Assembly (NCBI GenBank): GCA_964551925.1
Contig: CAZKFA010000007.1
Span: forward strand, 1 to 55,695
Length of the DNA: 55,695 nt
Origin: CAZKFA01 sp964551925
Lineage (GTDB): Bacteria > Cyanobacteriota > Vampirovibrionia > LMEP-6097
Direction: 5' to 3'
Below are positions 36,129-44,861 of the stretch, one piece after another. The notes under the pieces are model-generated. The model had not been told where the DNA came from. It saw nothing but the letters and a program-made list of their open reading frames with translations, and did not search any database. A program made the translations under genes and the position numbers. Every line of letters begins with the position of its first letter. Position 1 is the stretch's first letter.

Positions 36129-36712
36129 GGCTTGGCTTATTTGGCGGTACTTTTGATCCAATTCACTACGGTCATATAAATATTGCAATTGAAGCTCAAC
36201 GCAAATTTCAACTAGATAGAGTTGATTTTATTATTGCCAAATCTAGTCCGTTTGCTAAGCAGATTTTATTTACAGCTGAACAGCGTTTGAATTTAGTTAA
36301 GCAGTTCCTTGCAGAGAAACAAATTGAGAATTTTGCGGTTTCAAGAGTTGAATTAGATAGATCTGGCCCTTCTTATAGTTATCAAACTGTAGAGAATTAT
36401 CGCCAAGAATTCCCAGAAGCGGAGCTGTTTTGGATTATGGGGGCGGACGCTTGGAACTCTTTCTATGAATGGAAAAGCTATCAATATATTGCCGAGAATG
36501 TTACTTTTATTATTTTTGCTAGAGCTGGTTCTAAACCCAATAACCTAGTTAGTGACTGGGACTTACACTTTTTGGAGGATAACTTGTATCAAATATCTTC
36601 AACTGAAGTCAAAGCAGCACTTACTGGTGATCAAAATAATTTATCAAAATTCTTTCCAAATACAGTAAATGACCTATTGATAAAGTACTACGCAGATAGA
36701 ATTGTGGAATAA
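36125..36712 (+). CDS. nadD: nicotinate-nucleotide adenylyltransferase
   Basis: It adenylates nicotinate mononucleotide in NAD synthesis. GLFGGTFDPIHYGHINIA carries the nucleotidyltransferase GxFDPxHxGH motif, IMGADAWNSFYEW is the substrate loop, and ISSTEVKAAL the C-terminal ISSTxIR-type motif. The pair proA-nadD is common in bacteria. Here fliL follows 7 bp later, so flagellar genes appear to share the operon. Confidence 0.96.
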   Translation: MRLGLFGGTFDPIHYGHINIAIEAQRKFQLDRVDFIIAKSSPFAKQILFTAEQRLNLVKQFLAEKQIENFAVSRVELDRSGPSYSYQTVENYRQEFPEAELFWIMGADAWNSFYEWKSYQYIAENVTFIIFARAGSKPNNLVSDWDLHFLEDNLYQISSTEVKAALTGDQNNLSKFFPNTVNDLLIKYYADRIVE

Positions 36713-36719
36713 TCTAATT

Positions 36720-37268
36720 ATGGCAGAGAAAGAAAATAAAGAAATCAGACCGACTACGCCTGCATCTGGAGCTCCTAATATGATCATGGTCATATTGTTC
36801 ATTTTTATTGCAGCGTTTGGTGGTTGTTTGCTTGCTTTTCAATTGGCGCCAAAGACAATAACTGTAAACCAAACTCTTCATGAAGCGAAGGAGCCTAGCG
36901 AGGGAGATCATTTGCCGATCTATCCACTAGGAGATTTTGTTGTTAATTTAGCTGATGCGAGTGGAAATCGTTTTCTTAAAGTTTCAGTGACAGCAAAATT
37001 ATATTCCGAAGATTTTGAAGAGTATGGCAAACTTTCAGGTGAAGAGCAGCATGCTTATCATGTACGTATTGAAGGTGATTTACATCCAGTTATGCCGGCA
37101 ATTAAAGACGTTATTATTACGACTTTATCACGTAAAAAAGCAGATGAGGTTATTGGCTATGAAAACAAACTAGCATTAAAAACAGAACTCAAAGAACATT
37201 TGAGTCATGTAATGCATGGTGAGTTTCAAATTTATGATCTTTACTTCACTGACTTTATTGTTCAGTAA
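36720..37268 (+). CDS. fliL: flagellar basal body-associated protein FliL
   Basis: A short cytoplasmic N-terminus, one TM helix at about 21-41 (MIMVILFIFIAAFGGCLLAFQ) and a periplasmic FliL domain (PLGDFVVNLADASGNRFLKVSVTAKL ... IKDVIITTLSRKKADEV) are present. FliL supports stator function and torque. ATG 36720 is preferred to a TTG at 36702 that would overlap nadD. fliM follows 24 bp downstream, the usual fliL-fliM order. Confidence 0.94.
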   Translation: MAEKENKEIRPTTPASGAPNMIMVILFIFIAAFGGCLLAFQLAPKTITVNQTLHEAKEPSEGDHLPIYPLGDFVVNLADASGNRFLKVSVTAKLYSEDFEEYGKLSGEEQHAYHVRIEGDLHPVMPAIKDVIITTLSRKKADEVIGYENKLALKTELKEHLSHVMHGEFQIYDLYFTDFIVQ

Positions 37269-37292
37269 GACACAATAGGGAGTGTACTGACA

Positions 37293-38273
37293 ATGAAGGA
37301 CTACGATATGGATTTATACGGAAAGAATTTGCCTAATAAAAGGACAAGATTCCACAAGGACTTGCCTGAAATGGCGCATGACAAGCCAAAAAAAGTTAAA
37401 GATTATAACTTTAAAAATCCTGACAAATTTAGTAAAGAACATCTAAAAGTTTTATCTACGGTGCACGAACATTTTTGTAGACAGGTCACTCTGTCATTGA
37501 ACTCTAGCTTAAGAATGCCAGTGGAGCTTTCAGTGGCGAATGTGCAACAGCTTACTTATGGTGATTTCGTTGATTCAATGCCAGAGGATTTAATCATCGG
37601 CGTACTTAATATGTATCCTTTAGTCACTCAGTTTTGTTTAGGTTTTGAGAGACAGTTACTTGGAGCGATTCTTGATCGTTTGCTTGGTGGCATGGGGATC
37701 TCTACTATTGGTAGTGATGAACTAACTGATGTTGAAGTTGGTATTATCAAAGACATACTCAAGAAAATTTTGCATTATATGCCAGAAGGATGGCAGGCAT
37801 TGATACCTGCAACTGATGAAGTTGAATTGGTTGCGCTTGAAACAAGTCCAGCCTCAGCACAAATTGCCGCTCACTCTGATATCGTTGCGCTTATTACTAT
37901 TAACGTAGAAATCGGTTCTGATCTGGGTTTGATGACTATTTGCATACCTTATTCAGCGCTCGAAGATATCATTCTGACTTTTAGTCGTCAGTCAACTTAT
38001 CGTAATGATAAAATTGCTAGCGCTGATTCACGCGACTATGTAGTCAAGAAACTAGCTAATAGCCCAATGCCTATTAAAATTATTCTTGGGCGCGGTGAAT
38101 TAAGTCTTGATCAGGTGATGGAATTACGAGTTGGTGATATCCTCAAATTAAATACAGCTCTCAATGAGAAATCAGAAATTTGGATAGCAGAGAAACTCAA
38201 GTTCCTTGGTAACCCAGGGCAGGTTAATAACAATTTCTCTATAGCGGTTGCTGAAGAATATTCACCAGACTAA
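37293..38273 (+). CDS. fliM: flagellar motor switch protein FliM
   Basis: FliM forms the C-ring and binds CheY-P. The conserved region starts at VKDYNFKNPDKFSKEHLKVLSTVHEHFCRQ, continues VANVQQLTYGDFVDSMPEDLIIGVLNM and DRLLGGMG, and ends with a SpoA/FliN-like domain (IKIILGRGELSLDQVMELRVGDILKLN). The 326-residue length is normal. A short CheY-binding EIDALL-type peptide at the N-terminus is not evident, being replaced by a Lys-rich segment. It overlaps convergent ilvC by 4 bp. Confidence 0.94.
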   Translation: MKDYDMDLYGKNLPNKRTRFHKDLPEMAHDKPKKVKDYNFKNPDKFSKEHLKVLSTVHEHFCRQVTLSLNSSLRMPVELSVANVQQLTYGDFVDSMPEDLIIGVLNMYPLVTQFCLGFERQLLGAILDRLLGGMGISTIGSDELTDVEVGIIKDILKKILHYMPEGWQALIPATDEVELVALETSPASAQIAAHSDIVALITINVEIGSDLGLMTICIPYSALEDIILTFSRQSTYRNDKIASADSRDYVVKKLANSPMPIKIILGRGELSLDQVMELRVGDILKLNTALNEKSEIWIAEKLKFLGNPGQVNNNFSIAVAEEYSPD

Positions 38274-39283
38274 TTAGTAGCTTTGATCTTCTCATGCGCG
38301 CGGAAGTCCATCTGTGAGCGTAATACATTACCAACAGCTTCAATTGGATGATTAGCTTCTACTTTGCGCATAGCATTAAATTTAAGACAGCCATTTTGGT
38401 TTTCTTCGATCCAGTTCTTAGCAAAAGTACCAGATTGTATATCTTTCAATACCTCTTTCATGCGGGCCTTGACACCAGCATCAATAACTCTTGGACCAGA
38501 GACATAATCACCATACTCAGCAGTGTTAGAAATGCTATCGCGCATTGTTGCTAGACCACCTTCATAGATTAAATCAACGATTAGTTTTACTTCGTGCAAA
38601 CATTCGAAATAAGCCATCTCTGGTGAGTAACCTGCTTCAGTAAGAGTCTCAAAGCCCGCTTTAATTAAGGCACTCAGCCCGCCACATAGTACCGCTTGCT
38701 CGCCAAATAAATCGGTCTCAGTCTCTTCTTTAAAGTTAGTCTCAAAGACACCAGCTTTGGTTGCGCCAAGTCCTTTCGCGTAAGAAAGAGCGAGTTCTTT
38801 AGCGTTGCCGCTAGCGTTTTGCTGGACTGCAATTAAAGCTGGCACTCCAAAACCTTGCTCATAAACAATTCTTACTCTGTGCCCAGGACCCTTAGGCGCG
38901 ATCATAATTACATCGACATCACTAGGCGGGACAATATATTTAAAGTGAATAGAGAAACCATGAGCTACAGCCAGGGTCTTAGAAGAATCTAGATTAGGTT
39001 TGATTTCGTTATTGTAAACATCGGCGTGCTTCTCATCAGGGAGCAAAATCATAATGAGATCTGCTTCTTTAGTAGCCTGGGCAACAGTAGTTACTTTTAA
39101 GCCAGCAGCTTCGGCTTTTGCCCAAGATTTAGAGCCTTCGTAAAGACCAATCCTGACATCACAACCACTATCTTGAAGATTAAGCGCATGAGCGTGGCCT
39201 TGAGAGCCATAACCAATAACAGCAACCTTTTTTGATTTGATTAAGTTTAGATTTGCGTCCGTTTCATAATATACTTTTGCCAT
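38270..39283 (-). CDS. ilvC: ketol-acid reductoisomerase, class I
   Basis: It isomerises and reduces acetolactate in valine, leucine and isoleucine synthesis. GYGSQGHAHALNLQDSG at 24-40 is the NADPH-binding loop; APKGPGHRVR and the ETETDLFGEQAVLCGG and ECLHEVKLIVDLIYEGG segments bind Mg and substrate. The longest frame starts at 39316, but MAKVYYETDANL at 39283 is the family start, giving 337 residues. Other ilv/leu genes are not here. Confidence 0.97.
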   Translation of the reverse strand: MAKVYYETDANLNLIKSKKVAVIGYGSQGHAHALNLQDSGCDVRIGLYEGSKSWAKAEAAGLKVTTVAQATKEADLIMILLPDEKHADVYNNEIKPNLDSSKTLAVAHGFSIHFKYIVPPSDVDVIMIAPKGPGHRVRIVYEQGFGVPALIAVQQNASGNAKELALSYAKGLGATKAGVFETNFKEETETDLFGEQAVLCGGLSALIKAGFETLTEAGYSPEMAYFECLHEVKLIVDLIYEGGLATMRDSISNTAEYGDYVSGPRVIDAGVKARMKEVLKDIQSGTFAKNWIEENQNGCLKFNAMRKVEANHPIEAVGNVLRSQMDFRAHEKIKATN

Positions 39284-39375
39284 AGGATCAAGATTGTAGC
39301 AAAAACAACAGGGCATTAATTAAGCGCTGTATAATTAATGCAACAAAGGTCTTATGATAATATTTAGAGCGTATT

Positions 39376-41208
39376 ATGTCTATCAAGAATCTTAGAGCCG
39401 CTTTAAAGGATATTCCTTGTTCTCAAGGGGCTTTGGCTGCTAGGCAAATTCAGCATTATCAAGAGTTTAATAAATTTTGTCATTGGATAGATGATTTGTG
39501 CGGTAGTTTTTCTAGTAAGATTAATTCAGTAGAAGAGTTTCATAGAGCAGCTAAATTTTTTGGTTTAGATTTAGAGTCAGCAAGTTTTAATCGAGATTTA
39601 GGGAGACTATTAACACAAAGAGCAATTAATATACCTCGCTCAGACTCACAAGAAGTGAAGCGACAAAATTTTATTTTTGATTATCTAATTGCTAAAACAC
39701 CTTTGCGGCATTTAGTAGAGCCTAGTGATCTAGCTGGGGGACTTTTTAAGACTATTGCTGATCAACAGCGTTTTGAGAAATTATTAGATTTGATTTTTAG
39801 TCATAGTCTAATCCAGGTTTATCAATCTAGCACTGGCAACTTAAAAGAGGTTGCTGGAGCTGCTTTGCCGCAATTTGCGGATTTGTCTTTGGATAAAGCA
39901 GCTGAACAAGCTATGTGCAACCCTGTGGAAGTTGCTCTGTTAGCTAATTTTAACCCTATCCCATATAATGATGAGCGATATCAAATTGCTCAATCTGCTT
40001 TTAGAGCTCTTGCTGCCAGGAGAAATAAGATCGATATCTTCTCAAAGTTCTTGAATAAACCTGTAATGCAAGAGGTTAATCAACAATTAAGTATGTCTTT
40101 GCGCGTGCTATCTACTTTTACTGAGTTACCTCAAGATTCTGCCTTAGTTAGTCAATTACAAACTCTCTTGCAGAGTGATTTTGCTCGCCATAATAATTAT
40201 TATGCTGGGCTGCTGTTGCGTGTCTTAGCTAAGATGCCTGAGCTTGATTATGATTCTAGATTGGTTCACAATCTAGCTAAATATTTGGATTCTTCTGCTC
40301 CAGGTTTGCAAATAGCAGCCGCTAAAGCTTTAACTAAAATTGATTGGTTTAGTAATCAACCAGAGCCATGGCTGTTAGCTGCTATCTTCACTAGTCTTGA
40401 AAAGCCTTTTGGTCAACAAACTGATTTAACGAGAAAAATATATTTGGCTAGTTTGTTTGATAAGTTTGATCTTGCTGGTCAATCGATACCGAGAGCTGTT
40501 CAATTCCGTGCTAGCAGTAGTTCTGATCATCTTGAAATTGTTTTATGGCGCAACATTGCTTCTGCTTATAGGCATATTCCACAAACAGAGGGTAGGATTG
40601 TAAGTAAGAATGGGATATTTCTTCCATATGATTTTCGGCATCTTTGTAGCATCACCACAAAACGATTAGATCTAGATAGAGGTCTTCATCAGATGTTAGC
40701 GGATGACAGAGAGTCTTTGTTACTTTATTTAAGAGCTTTAGCCTATGCTGTTATGCCGTCTGAGCAGTTTATGGAACATCACCTGGTAGATTTTAATCAT
40801 GATTTGGTAGCTTTTAAGCTTGGCTATGATAGAACCAATGACACGCGTATAGAACGAGCCACTACTGCTCTGGAGATATTGTTAACAGCTTTTGAGAAAT
40901 TTAAACCAGAGATTCATTACTCAGAAAGGATTTTAGATCTAATAGTAAGTATTGGTGATCTTGCGGTGCAAAGCTTGTTTGAGGCTTTAACAAGAAAGGC
41001 AACAGACAAAGCAACTGTCGATAATATTTTTGCGGCTTTGGATCATATTGTTTTGAAAGAACCGAATTTAGTAGATAAGTTTTTTACTGAGCATACTGCA
41101 GATGCTCGTTATTTAGCAACTTTACAAAAAGAATTTGACGACAATCCACATTATGCACTAGTATATCAACGTTTAGCTAAATATCTTCACTTGAAGAATT
41201 TATTATAG
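39376..41208 (+). CDS. unknown 610-residue helical (HEAT-like) protein
   Basis: The product is soluble and almost wholly helical, without signal peptide or TM segment. Around residues 240-350 several helix pairs resemble HEAT/ARM repeats, for example YYAGLLLRVLAKMPELDYDS and LQIAAAKALTKIDWF, so a protein-protein scaffold is plausible. The N-terminal and C-terminal thirds give no clue. Its gene stands alone between divergent ilvC and a convergent 77-residue gene it overlaps by 6 bp. I do not recognise a family. Confidence 0.7.
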   Translation: MSIKNLRAALKDIPCSQGALAARQIQHYQEFNKFCHWIDDLCGSFSSKINSVEEFHRAAKFFGLDLESASFNRDLGRLLTQRAINIPRSDSQEVKRQNFIFDYLIAKTPLRHLVEPSDLAGGLFKTIADQQRFEKLLDLIFSHSLIQVYQSSTGNLKEVAGAALPQFADLSLDKAAEQAMCNPVEVALLANFNPIPYNDERYQIAQSAFRALAARRNKIDIFSKFLNKPVMQEVNQQLSMSLRVLSTFTELPQDSALVSQLQTLLQSDFARHNNYYAGLLLRVLAKMPELDYDSRLVHNLAKYLDSSAPGLQIAAAKALTKIDWFSNQPEPWLLAAIFTSLEKPFGQQTDLTRKIYLASLFDKFDLAGQSIPRAVQFRASSSSDHLEIVLWRNIASAYRHIPQTEGRIVSKNGIFLPYDFRHLCSITTKRLDLDRGLHQMLADDRESLLLYLRALAYAVMPSEQFMEHHLVDFNHDLVAFKLGYDRTNDTRIERATTALEILLTAFEKFKPEIHYSERILDLIVSIGDLAVQSLFEALTRKATDKATVDNIFAALDHIVLKEPNLVDKFFTEHTADARYLATLQKEFDDNPHYALVYQRLAKYLHLKNLL

Positions 41209-41436
41209 TAAGCTACTCGGAATATATTTGCGGTTCAATTCTTCAGTACCTAATCCAAATTTGCTTTTGAGTAAATAGATACCAGTGCCACTAGGAAAGA
41301 CTCCGTAAGTGTTTTTGTAAAGATTGGCGATGATTTTATAAGCTTCTTCCTCATCTTCAATTGCATTCACCAAGTCGATTTCCTCTTCGCTTAGCCCTTC
41401 GATAAAATTATTTATAATCCCCTCTGATAGAAACAT
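41203..41436 (-). CDS. small acidic protein, 77 residues, unknown
   Basis: The protein begins MFLSEGIINNFIEGLSEEEIDLVNAIEDEEEAYKI and is acidic in its first half, with a slightly basic end (LLKSKFGLGTEELNRKYIP). It is too short for more. It is convergent with the 610-residue gene (6-bp overlap) and lies 88 bp downstream of the Tic20-like gene. Composition looks like a genuine folded small protein, but there is no family call. Confidence 0.5.
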   Translation of the reverse strand: MFLSEGIINNFIEGLSEEEIDLVNAIEDEEEAYKIIANLYKNTYGVFPSGTGIYLLKSKFGLGTEELNRKYIPSSLL

Positions 41437-41524
41437 ATAGTTTATATATACCCATTCTTTTGGAATTTATATCAGAATTAAAATCAAGTTTTTAGATCAA
41501 GGGCCAATACCTAGATAGGGACCC

Positions 41525-41944
41525 CTAGCGCAATAGTAAATTAACTGCTTGAGAGATCTTTGGTATATAGGTGAAACGCCCTCTGAGAGTCCAAAGAAAG
41601 GCATATAGTATCAGTATATTCATGGCGATAGCGTAGACGTATAAGACAGCGTTTTGTAATAAACTAAGTAGCTTAACAGTGTTTGCAAAAACCACAAAAA
41701 TATCAAGTAAGTTCATGAGAAAGCTCATTAATAAGATAAAGAATTGTGGCAGAAAAAATACGATCATATTAATAATTAGAGCTTGATAGCAATGATATTT
41801 GATGAAATCCTTAAGATAGATTTTCTTGATGTTGGCTATAATCAGCCAGGCAATTGGGATCCATGCGACAAGTGGAATGAATTTCGCTGTATACAGAAAG
41901 GCACAAATAAATCTATCCCTTGTCGTTGATAAGTTGCTGTTCAT
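41525..41944 (-). CDS. Tic20-like / DUF4870-like membrane protein
   Basis: The 139-residue protein has four likely TM helices at about 22-40, 52-73, 80-92 and 104-120. The pattern RFICAFLYTAKFIPLVAWIP... then KDFIKYHCYQALIINMIVFFLPQF, in which polar K/H-x-QA precedes a helix, resembles cyanobacterial Tic20 homologues and the related DUF4870 proteins. Resemblance is from memory of the pattern, not a computed hit. It overlaps hisS by 4 bp, so both share an mRNA with pilO. Confidence 0.6.
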   Translation of the reverse strand: MNSNLSTTRDRFICAFLYTAKFIPLVAWIPIAWLIIANIKKIYLKDFIKYHCYQALIINMIVFFLPQFFILLMSFLMNLLDIFVVFANTVKLLSLLQNAVLYVYAIAMNILILYAFLWTLRGRFTYIPKISQAVNLLLR

Positions 41945-43191
41945 GAAACTCCTTTTATAAGGGTTAACAAAGCTTCATAATTATCTAGTTCAAACTCCTT
42001 ATTCTGCATGAGATTTTTGGCTTTGAAGCGACCAGAGGTTCTCTCATCGATCAGATAAAATACCAGCCATTGATAATTTTTTTTCAAAGCTTTTTCAAAT
42101 TGTTTTTTGAACTTGTTGTTTTCATAATCATATTCAACGGTTAGATTTGTCTCGCCTCGTAATTTGATCGCTAATTGATGAGCATCGATAGCAGAGTCAG
42201 AGAGTATAAATAAAGAATTGGCAGCAGAAATTTTGATTTGTAATAATTGAGCAAGGCGCTCTTGTCCTAGAGCCCAACCAACAGCAGGGTTTGGAGCGCC
42301 ACCAAGGTTGTTAATTAATTCATCATAGCGACCACCAGCTAGTACTGTATTTTGAGTACCAAGTTCTTTGGAGCTACTTTTGATTTCAAACACGCAGTGC
42401 GAGTAATAATCTAAACCACGCACTAGTTGTTGATCTACTATATATTTTATGCCCAGTTGTTTAAGACCAGCTAACATTTCTTGCCAAATATCTTTAGACT
42501 CTTGATCAAAGAAGTCGTGAATATTTGGGGCTTGTTTGTATAGAACTTGGTCATCAGGTGATTTGCAATCAAGGCAGCGCAAAGGATTTGTTGTCAAACG
42601 GCGCTTACAATCATCACAAATACTAGCTTCATGAGATTGAATGAATTCGGTTAGTTTGCTGATATAGTTTTGGCGTGAAATATTATTGCCAATGGAGTTG
42701 ATATATAGAGTAAGATCTTCTAGACCTAATTTCTTGAGTAGTTGCAGCCCAAGGTCTATTACTTCTAGATCAATATAAGGAGCTTTGCAACCAATGGCTT
42801 CTATGCCGATCTGGTGAAATTGTCTGTAACGACCAGTTTGCGGGCGTTCATAGCGAAACATTGGTCCACGATACCAAAGCTTCTGAGGTTTACCCTTCTG
42901 CTCTAAATGATGCTCAATAAAAGCTCTTGCGATTCCAGCAGTTGCTTCTGGTCTTAAAGTTAGCGATCGTTCACTTTTATCAAGGAAGGTATACATCTCT
43001 TTGTTGACGATGTCGCTGCCCTCACCAACACTTCTAGCAAATAACTCAGTTGCTTCAAAAATAGGTGTGCGTAATTCTTGATAGCCTGCGCTATGGAAAA
43101 TTTCAGCAGCATAATTCTCTATTAATTGCCAGACCCTGGTTTCGGTTGGGAGTATGTCTTGAGTCCCTCTTGCTGCCTTGATTTGAGCCAT
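41941..43191 (-). CDS. hisS: histidyl-tRNA synthetase
   Basis: It charges tRNA-His. RGTQDILPTE starts the class II catalytic core; LRPEATAGIARAF and FRYERPQTGRYRQFHQIGIEAIG are motif 2, LVRGLDYYSHCVFEI and VLAGGRYDELI are the HisA signatures, and an anticodon-binding domain ends the protein. The 416-residue length is normal. The ATG overlaps the pilO stop by 1 bp (TAATG). Confidence 0.97.
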   Translation of the reverse strand: MAQIKAARGTQDILPTETRVWQLIENYAAEIFHSAGYQELRTPIFEATELFARSVGEGSDIVNKEMYTFLDKSERSLTLRPEATAGIARAFIEHHLEQKGKPQKLWYRGPMFRYERPQTGRYRQFHQIGIEAIGCKAPYIDLEVIDLGLQLLKKLGLEDLTLYINSIGNNISRQNYISKLTEFIQSHEASICDDCKRRLTTNPLRCLDCKSPDDQVLYKQAPNIHDFFDQESKDIWQEMLAGLKQLGIKYIVDQQLVRGLDYYSHCVFEIKSSSKELGTQNTVLAGGRYDELINNLGGAPNPAVGWALGQERLAQLLQIKISAANSLFILSDSAIDAHQLAIKLRGETNLTVEYDYENNKFKKQFEKALKKNYQWLVFYLIDERTSGRFKAKNLMQNKEFELDNYEALLTLIKGVS

Positions 43192-43874
43192 TAATGATCT
43201 AATCCCGTATAAGCAAGCAAAGTGAAGCTAACATTCAAGTCAGTGTTGCGAGCTTGTTCTAGAGGATCAGCTCCTCGTGTTGAACCTTGAGTGAATCTTT
43301 TATCTGAACCCATTCCTTTAGTTGCAGTGCTTTTAGACATGGCAATATCAGAGATTTCTACAGCACGATAATAGGCGATGACATCACGAAAGAAATTTGT
43401 GTATTGCTCGAATTTACCTTTAGAATCAATGCTGATAACTGTTTTGAGAACTTTAGCATGTTGTTCTTGAAGGTTTTTTTGTTTCTTATTAAATTTCGAA
43501 CGTTTATTGATTTCTTGTCCAGTAATAGTAATAGGCACTGCTTCTTTTGGCATAAAACTAATCAATTCAATTTTATTCTTACGAGCGAGTTCCTCAAGAT
43601 CTCTTACCAAAAAACCTCTATCCTCAGAATTAGGAATTTGATTGACCAAGCTGTCTATTTCTAATCTAATTGCATCAATTGATGCTCTAAAAGCAACGAG
43701 CTGTTCTCTACTAACTTCTGGTCTGCTTAATTCAGCCTTAACTGCTCTAAGTTCTTGGCGTAATTTTTTGCTTTCATCGCTAGTTGGTTTGTAAATCATA
43801 ATAAAACAAGCTGCAACTACGATTACACTTAGTACAACAAGTATATTTTTCTCTTTTTCTTGAATAACGAGCAT
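43191..43874 (-). CDS. pilO: PilO-like type IV pilus assembly protein
   Basis: The 227-residue protein has a short cytoplasmic start, one TM helix at about 12-30 (VVLSVIVVAACFIMIY), a coiled coil (about 33-80, LRQELRAVKAELSR) and a C-terminal ferredoxin-like domain (VISIDSKGKFEQYTNFFRDVIAYYRAVEISDIAMS...DLNVSFTLLAY). This is the PilO architecture. pilM, pilN and pilP/Q are not adjacent, so the pilus genes are scattered or this is a solitary homologue. It is co-transcribed with hisS. Confidence 0.85.
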   Translation of the reverse strand: MLVIQEKEKNILVVLSVIVVAACFIMIYKPTSDESKKLRQELRAVKAELSRPEVSREQLVAFRASIDAIRLEIDSLVNQIPNSEDRGFLVRDLEELARKNKIELISFMPKEAVPITITGQEINKRSKFNKKQKNLQEQHAKVLKTVISIDSKGKFEQYTNFFRDVIAYYRAVEISDIAMSKSTATKGMGSDKRFTQGSTRGADPLEQARNTDLNVSFTLLAYTGLDH

Positions 43875-43901
43875 TATAGTTCGATTTTAACATCAATAAT
43901 C

Positions 43902-43921
43902 TTAAGGATCCACTGAAAAAT
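43902..43921 (+). repeat. 20-bp dispersed repeat, copy A
   Basis: TTAAGGATCCACTGAAAAAT here and TTAAGGATTCACTGAAAAAT at 47441-47460 match at 19 of 20 bases, in the same orientation and each upstream of the TTAAC-pair promoter. The copy runs into the inverted repeat at 43913-43943. Confidence 0.7.
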
Positions 43922-43943
43922 GGACTATAGTACCATTTTTCAG
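43913..43943. repeat. inverted repeat in pilO/M23 intergenic region
   Basis: CTGAAAAATGG (43913-43923) and CCATTTTTCAG (43933-43943) are a perfect 11-bp inverted repeat around a 9-base centre that is itself nearly palindromic (ACTATAGTA). It lies between divergent promoters, so a protein-binding site or cruciform is more likely than a terminator; there is no T run. Confidence 0.75.
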
Positions 43944-43980
43944 GGTGTCTTTAGCCGTCATCACTATTATCCTTCAGAGC

Positions 43981-44013
43981 CTTAACCGAAACTTAACGTA
44001 TTTTGTGTACTAT
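43981..44013 (+). promoter_or_regulatory. paired TTAAC box and -10 before the M23 gene
   Basis: CTTAAC at 43981-43986 and 43992-43997 are 11 bp apart; TACTAT (44008-44013) follows after exactly 10 bp, and the ATG is 8 bp further. The transcript would therefore be leaderless or nearly so. Geometry is the same as at flgB. Confidence 0.65.
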
Positions 44014-44021
44014 GGCGGCAG

Positions 44022-44861
44022 ATGGAAGGGTCACAAATCCCAGTTGAATACAGAATAAATCAGCTAAGCGCACGTTTAGATAGTCTAATTAATGATGGCC
44101 CAGCTCTAGGCTCGGCTCCAGTTAATATAAACGATCCACAAGATTTTCGTGCTCTTGCCATGATGATGCAGAGTAAAATGCTTGGTGACGCCTTAGGATC
44201 CAATGATGATGATAATTCTAATCCCATGGCTGCTTTTATGAATCCTATGATAATGGGAATGAACAACCCTATGACGGGTAATAATCCAATGCAAGCTATG
44301 AATAATCCCATGATGGGATCTAACCCTATGCTTGCTGCCATGATGATGGGTTCAAGCCCTTATGCAATGCCAAATAACTATATGCCTAATACACCGCAAA
44401 TTCAATCTGACTCTATGGTGTTTCCTTTGCAGGGAAGGGTGAGTAGTCCTTATGGTCATCGTCATCATCCTCTTGATAAGCATGAAGCTTTTCATTCAGG
44501 AGTTGATATTGCTGCCCCCCAGGGTTCTGCTATCCGTGCTCCATGGGCTGGTAGAGTGGTTTTTGTAGGTCATGCCGATGGCTTTGGTTCCAAAACGGTA
44601 ATAGTTGCTCACGAGAATAATAAACAAGCTGACGGTAAAATAGTTTATTCAGTATTTGGGCACAATCAAGACGTCTTTGTTAAAGAAGGCGACTATATCA
44701 ATCAGGGAGAGGTTTTTGCGACTGTTGGTAGTGATGGTCATTCGACTGGTCCACATTTACATTGGGAAACGCGCATCGCTAATCCTAATTTGCAAGCTAA
44801 AGAAGTTTTTGAGAAGCATGTGTCGATGACGGTAGATCCTTTAACTTTCACTACTGCTTAA
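44022..44861 (+). CDS. M23 family peptidoglycan endopeptidase with Asn-Pro-Met-rich region
   Basis: The C-terminal domain (about 132-255) is a LytM/M23 zinc metallopeptidase with ligands H158 and D162 (HSGVDIA) and H247 in HLHW, plus H245. It cuts peptide cross-links of the cell wall. The N-terminal ~60 residues (INQLSARLDSLINDG, FRALAMMMQSKML) are helical with no signal peptide or TM segment. Residues 67-121 hold six NPM repeats rich in Met, Asn and Pro. Absence of a signal and its shared control box with flgB suggest export through the flagellar type III route, like FlgJ in other bacteria; that is inference. The 3' end overlaps rdgB by 21 bp. Confidence 0.88.
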   Translation: MEGSQIPVEYRINQLSARLDSLINDGPALGSAPVNINDPQDFRALAMMMQSKMLGDALGSNDDDNSNPMAAFMNPMIMGMNNPMTGNNPMQAMNNPMMGSNPMLAAMMMGSSPYAMPNNYMPNTPQIQSDSMVFPLQGRVSSPYGHRHHPLDKHEAFHSGVDIAAPQGSAIRAPWAGRVVFVGHADGFGSKTVIVAHENNKQADGKIVYSVFGHNQDVFVKEGDYINQGEVFATVGSDGHSTGPHLHWETRIANPNLQAKEVFEKHVSMTVDPLTFTTA

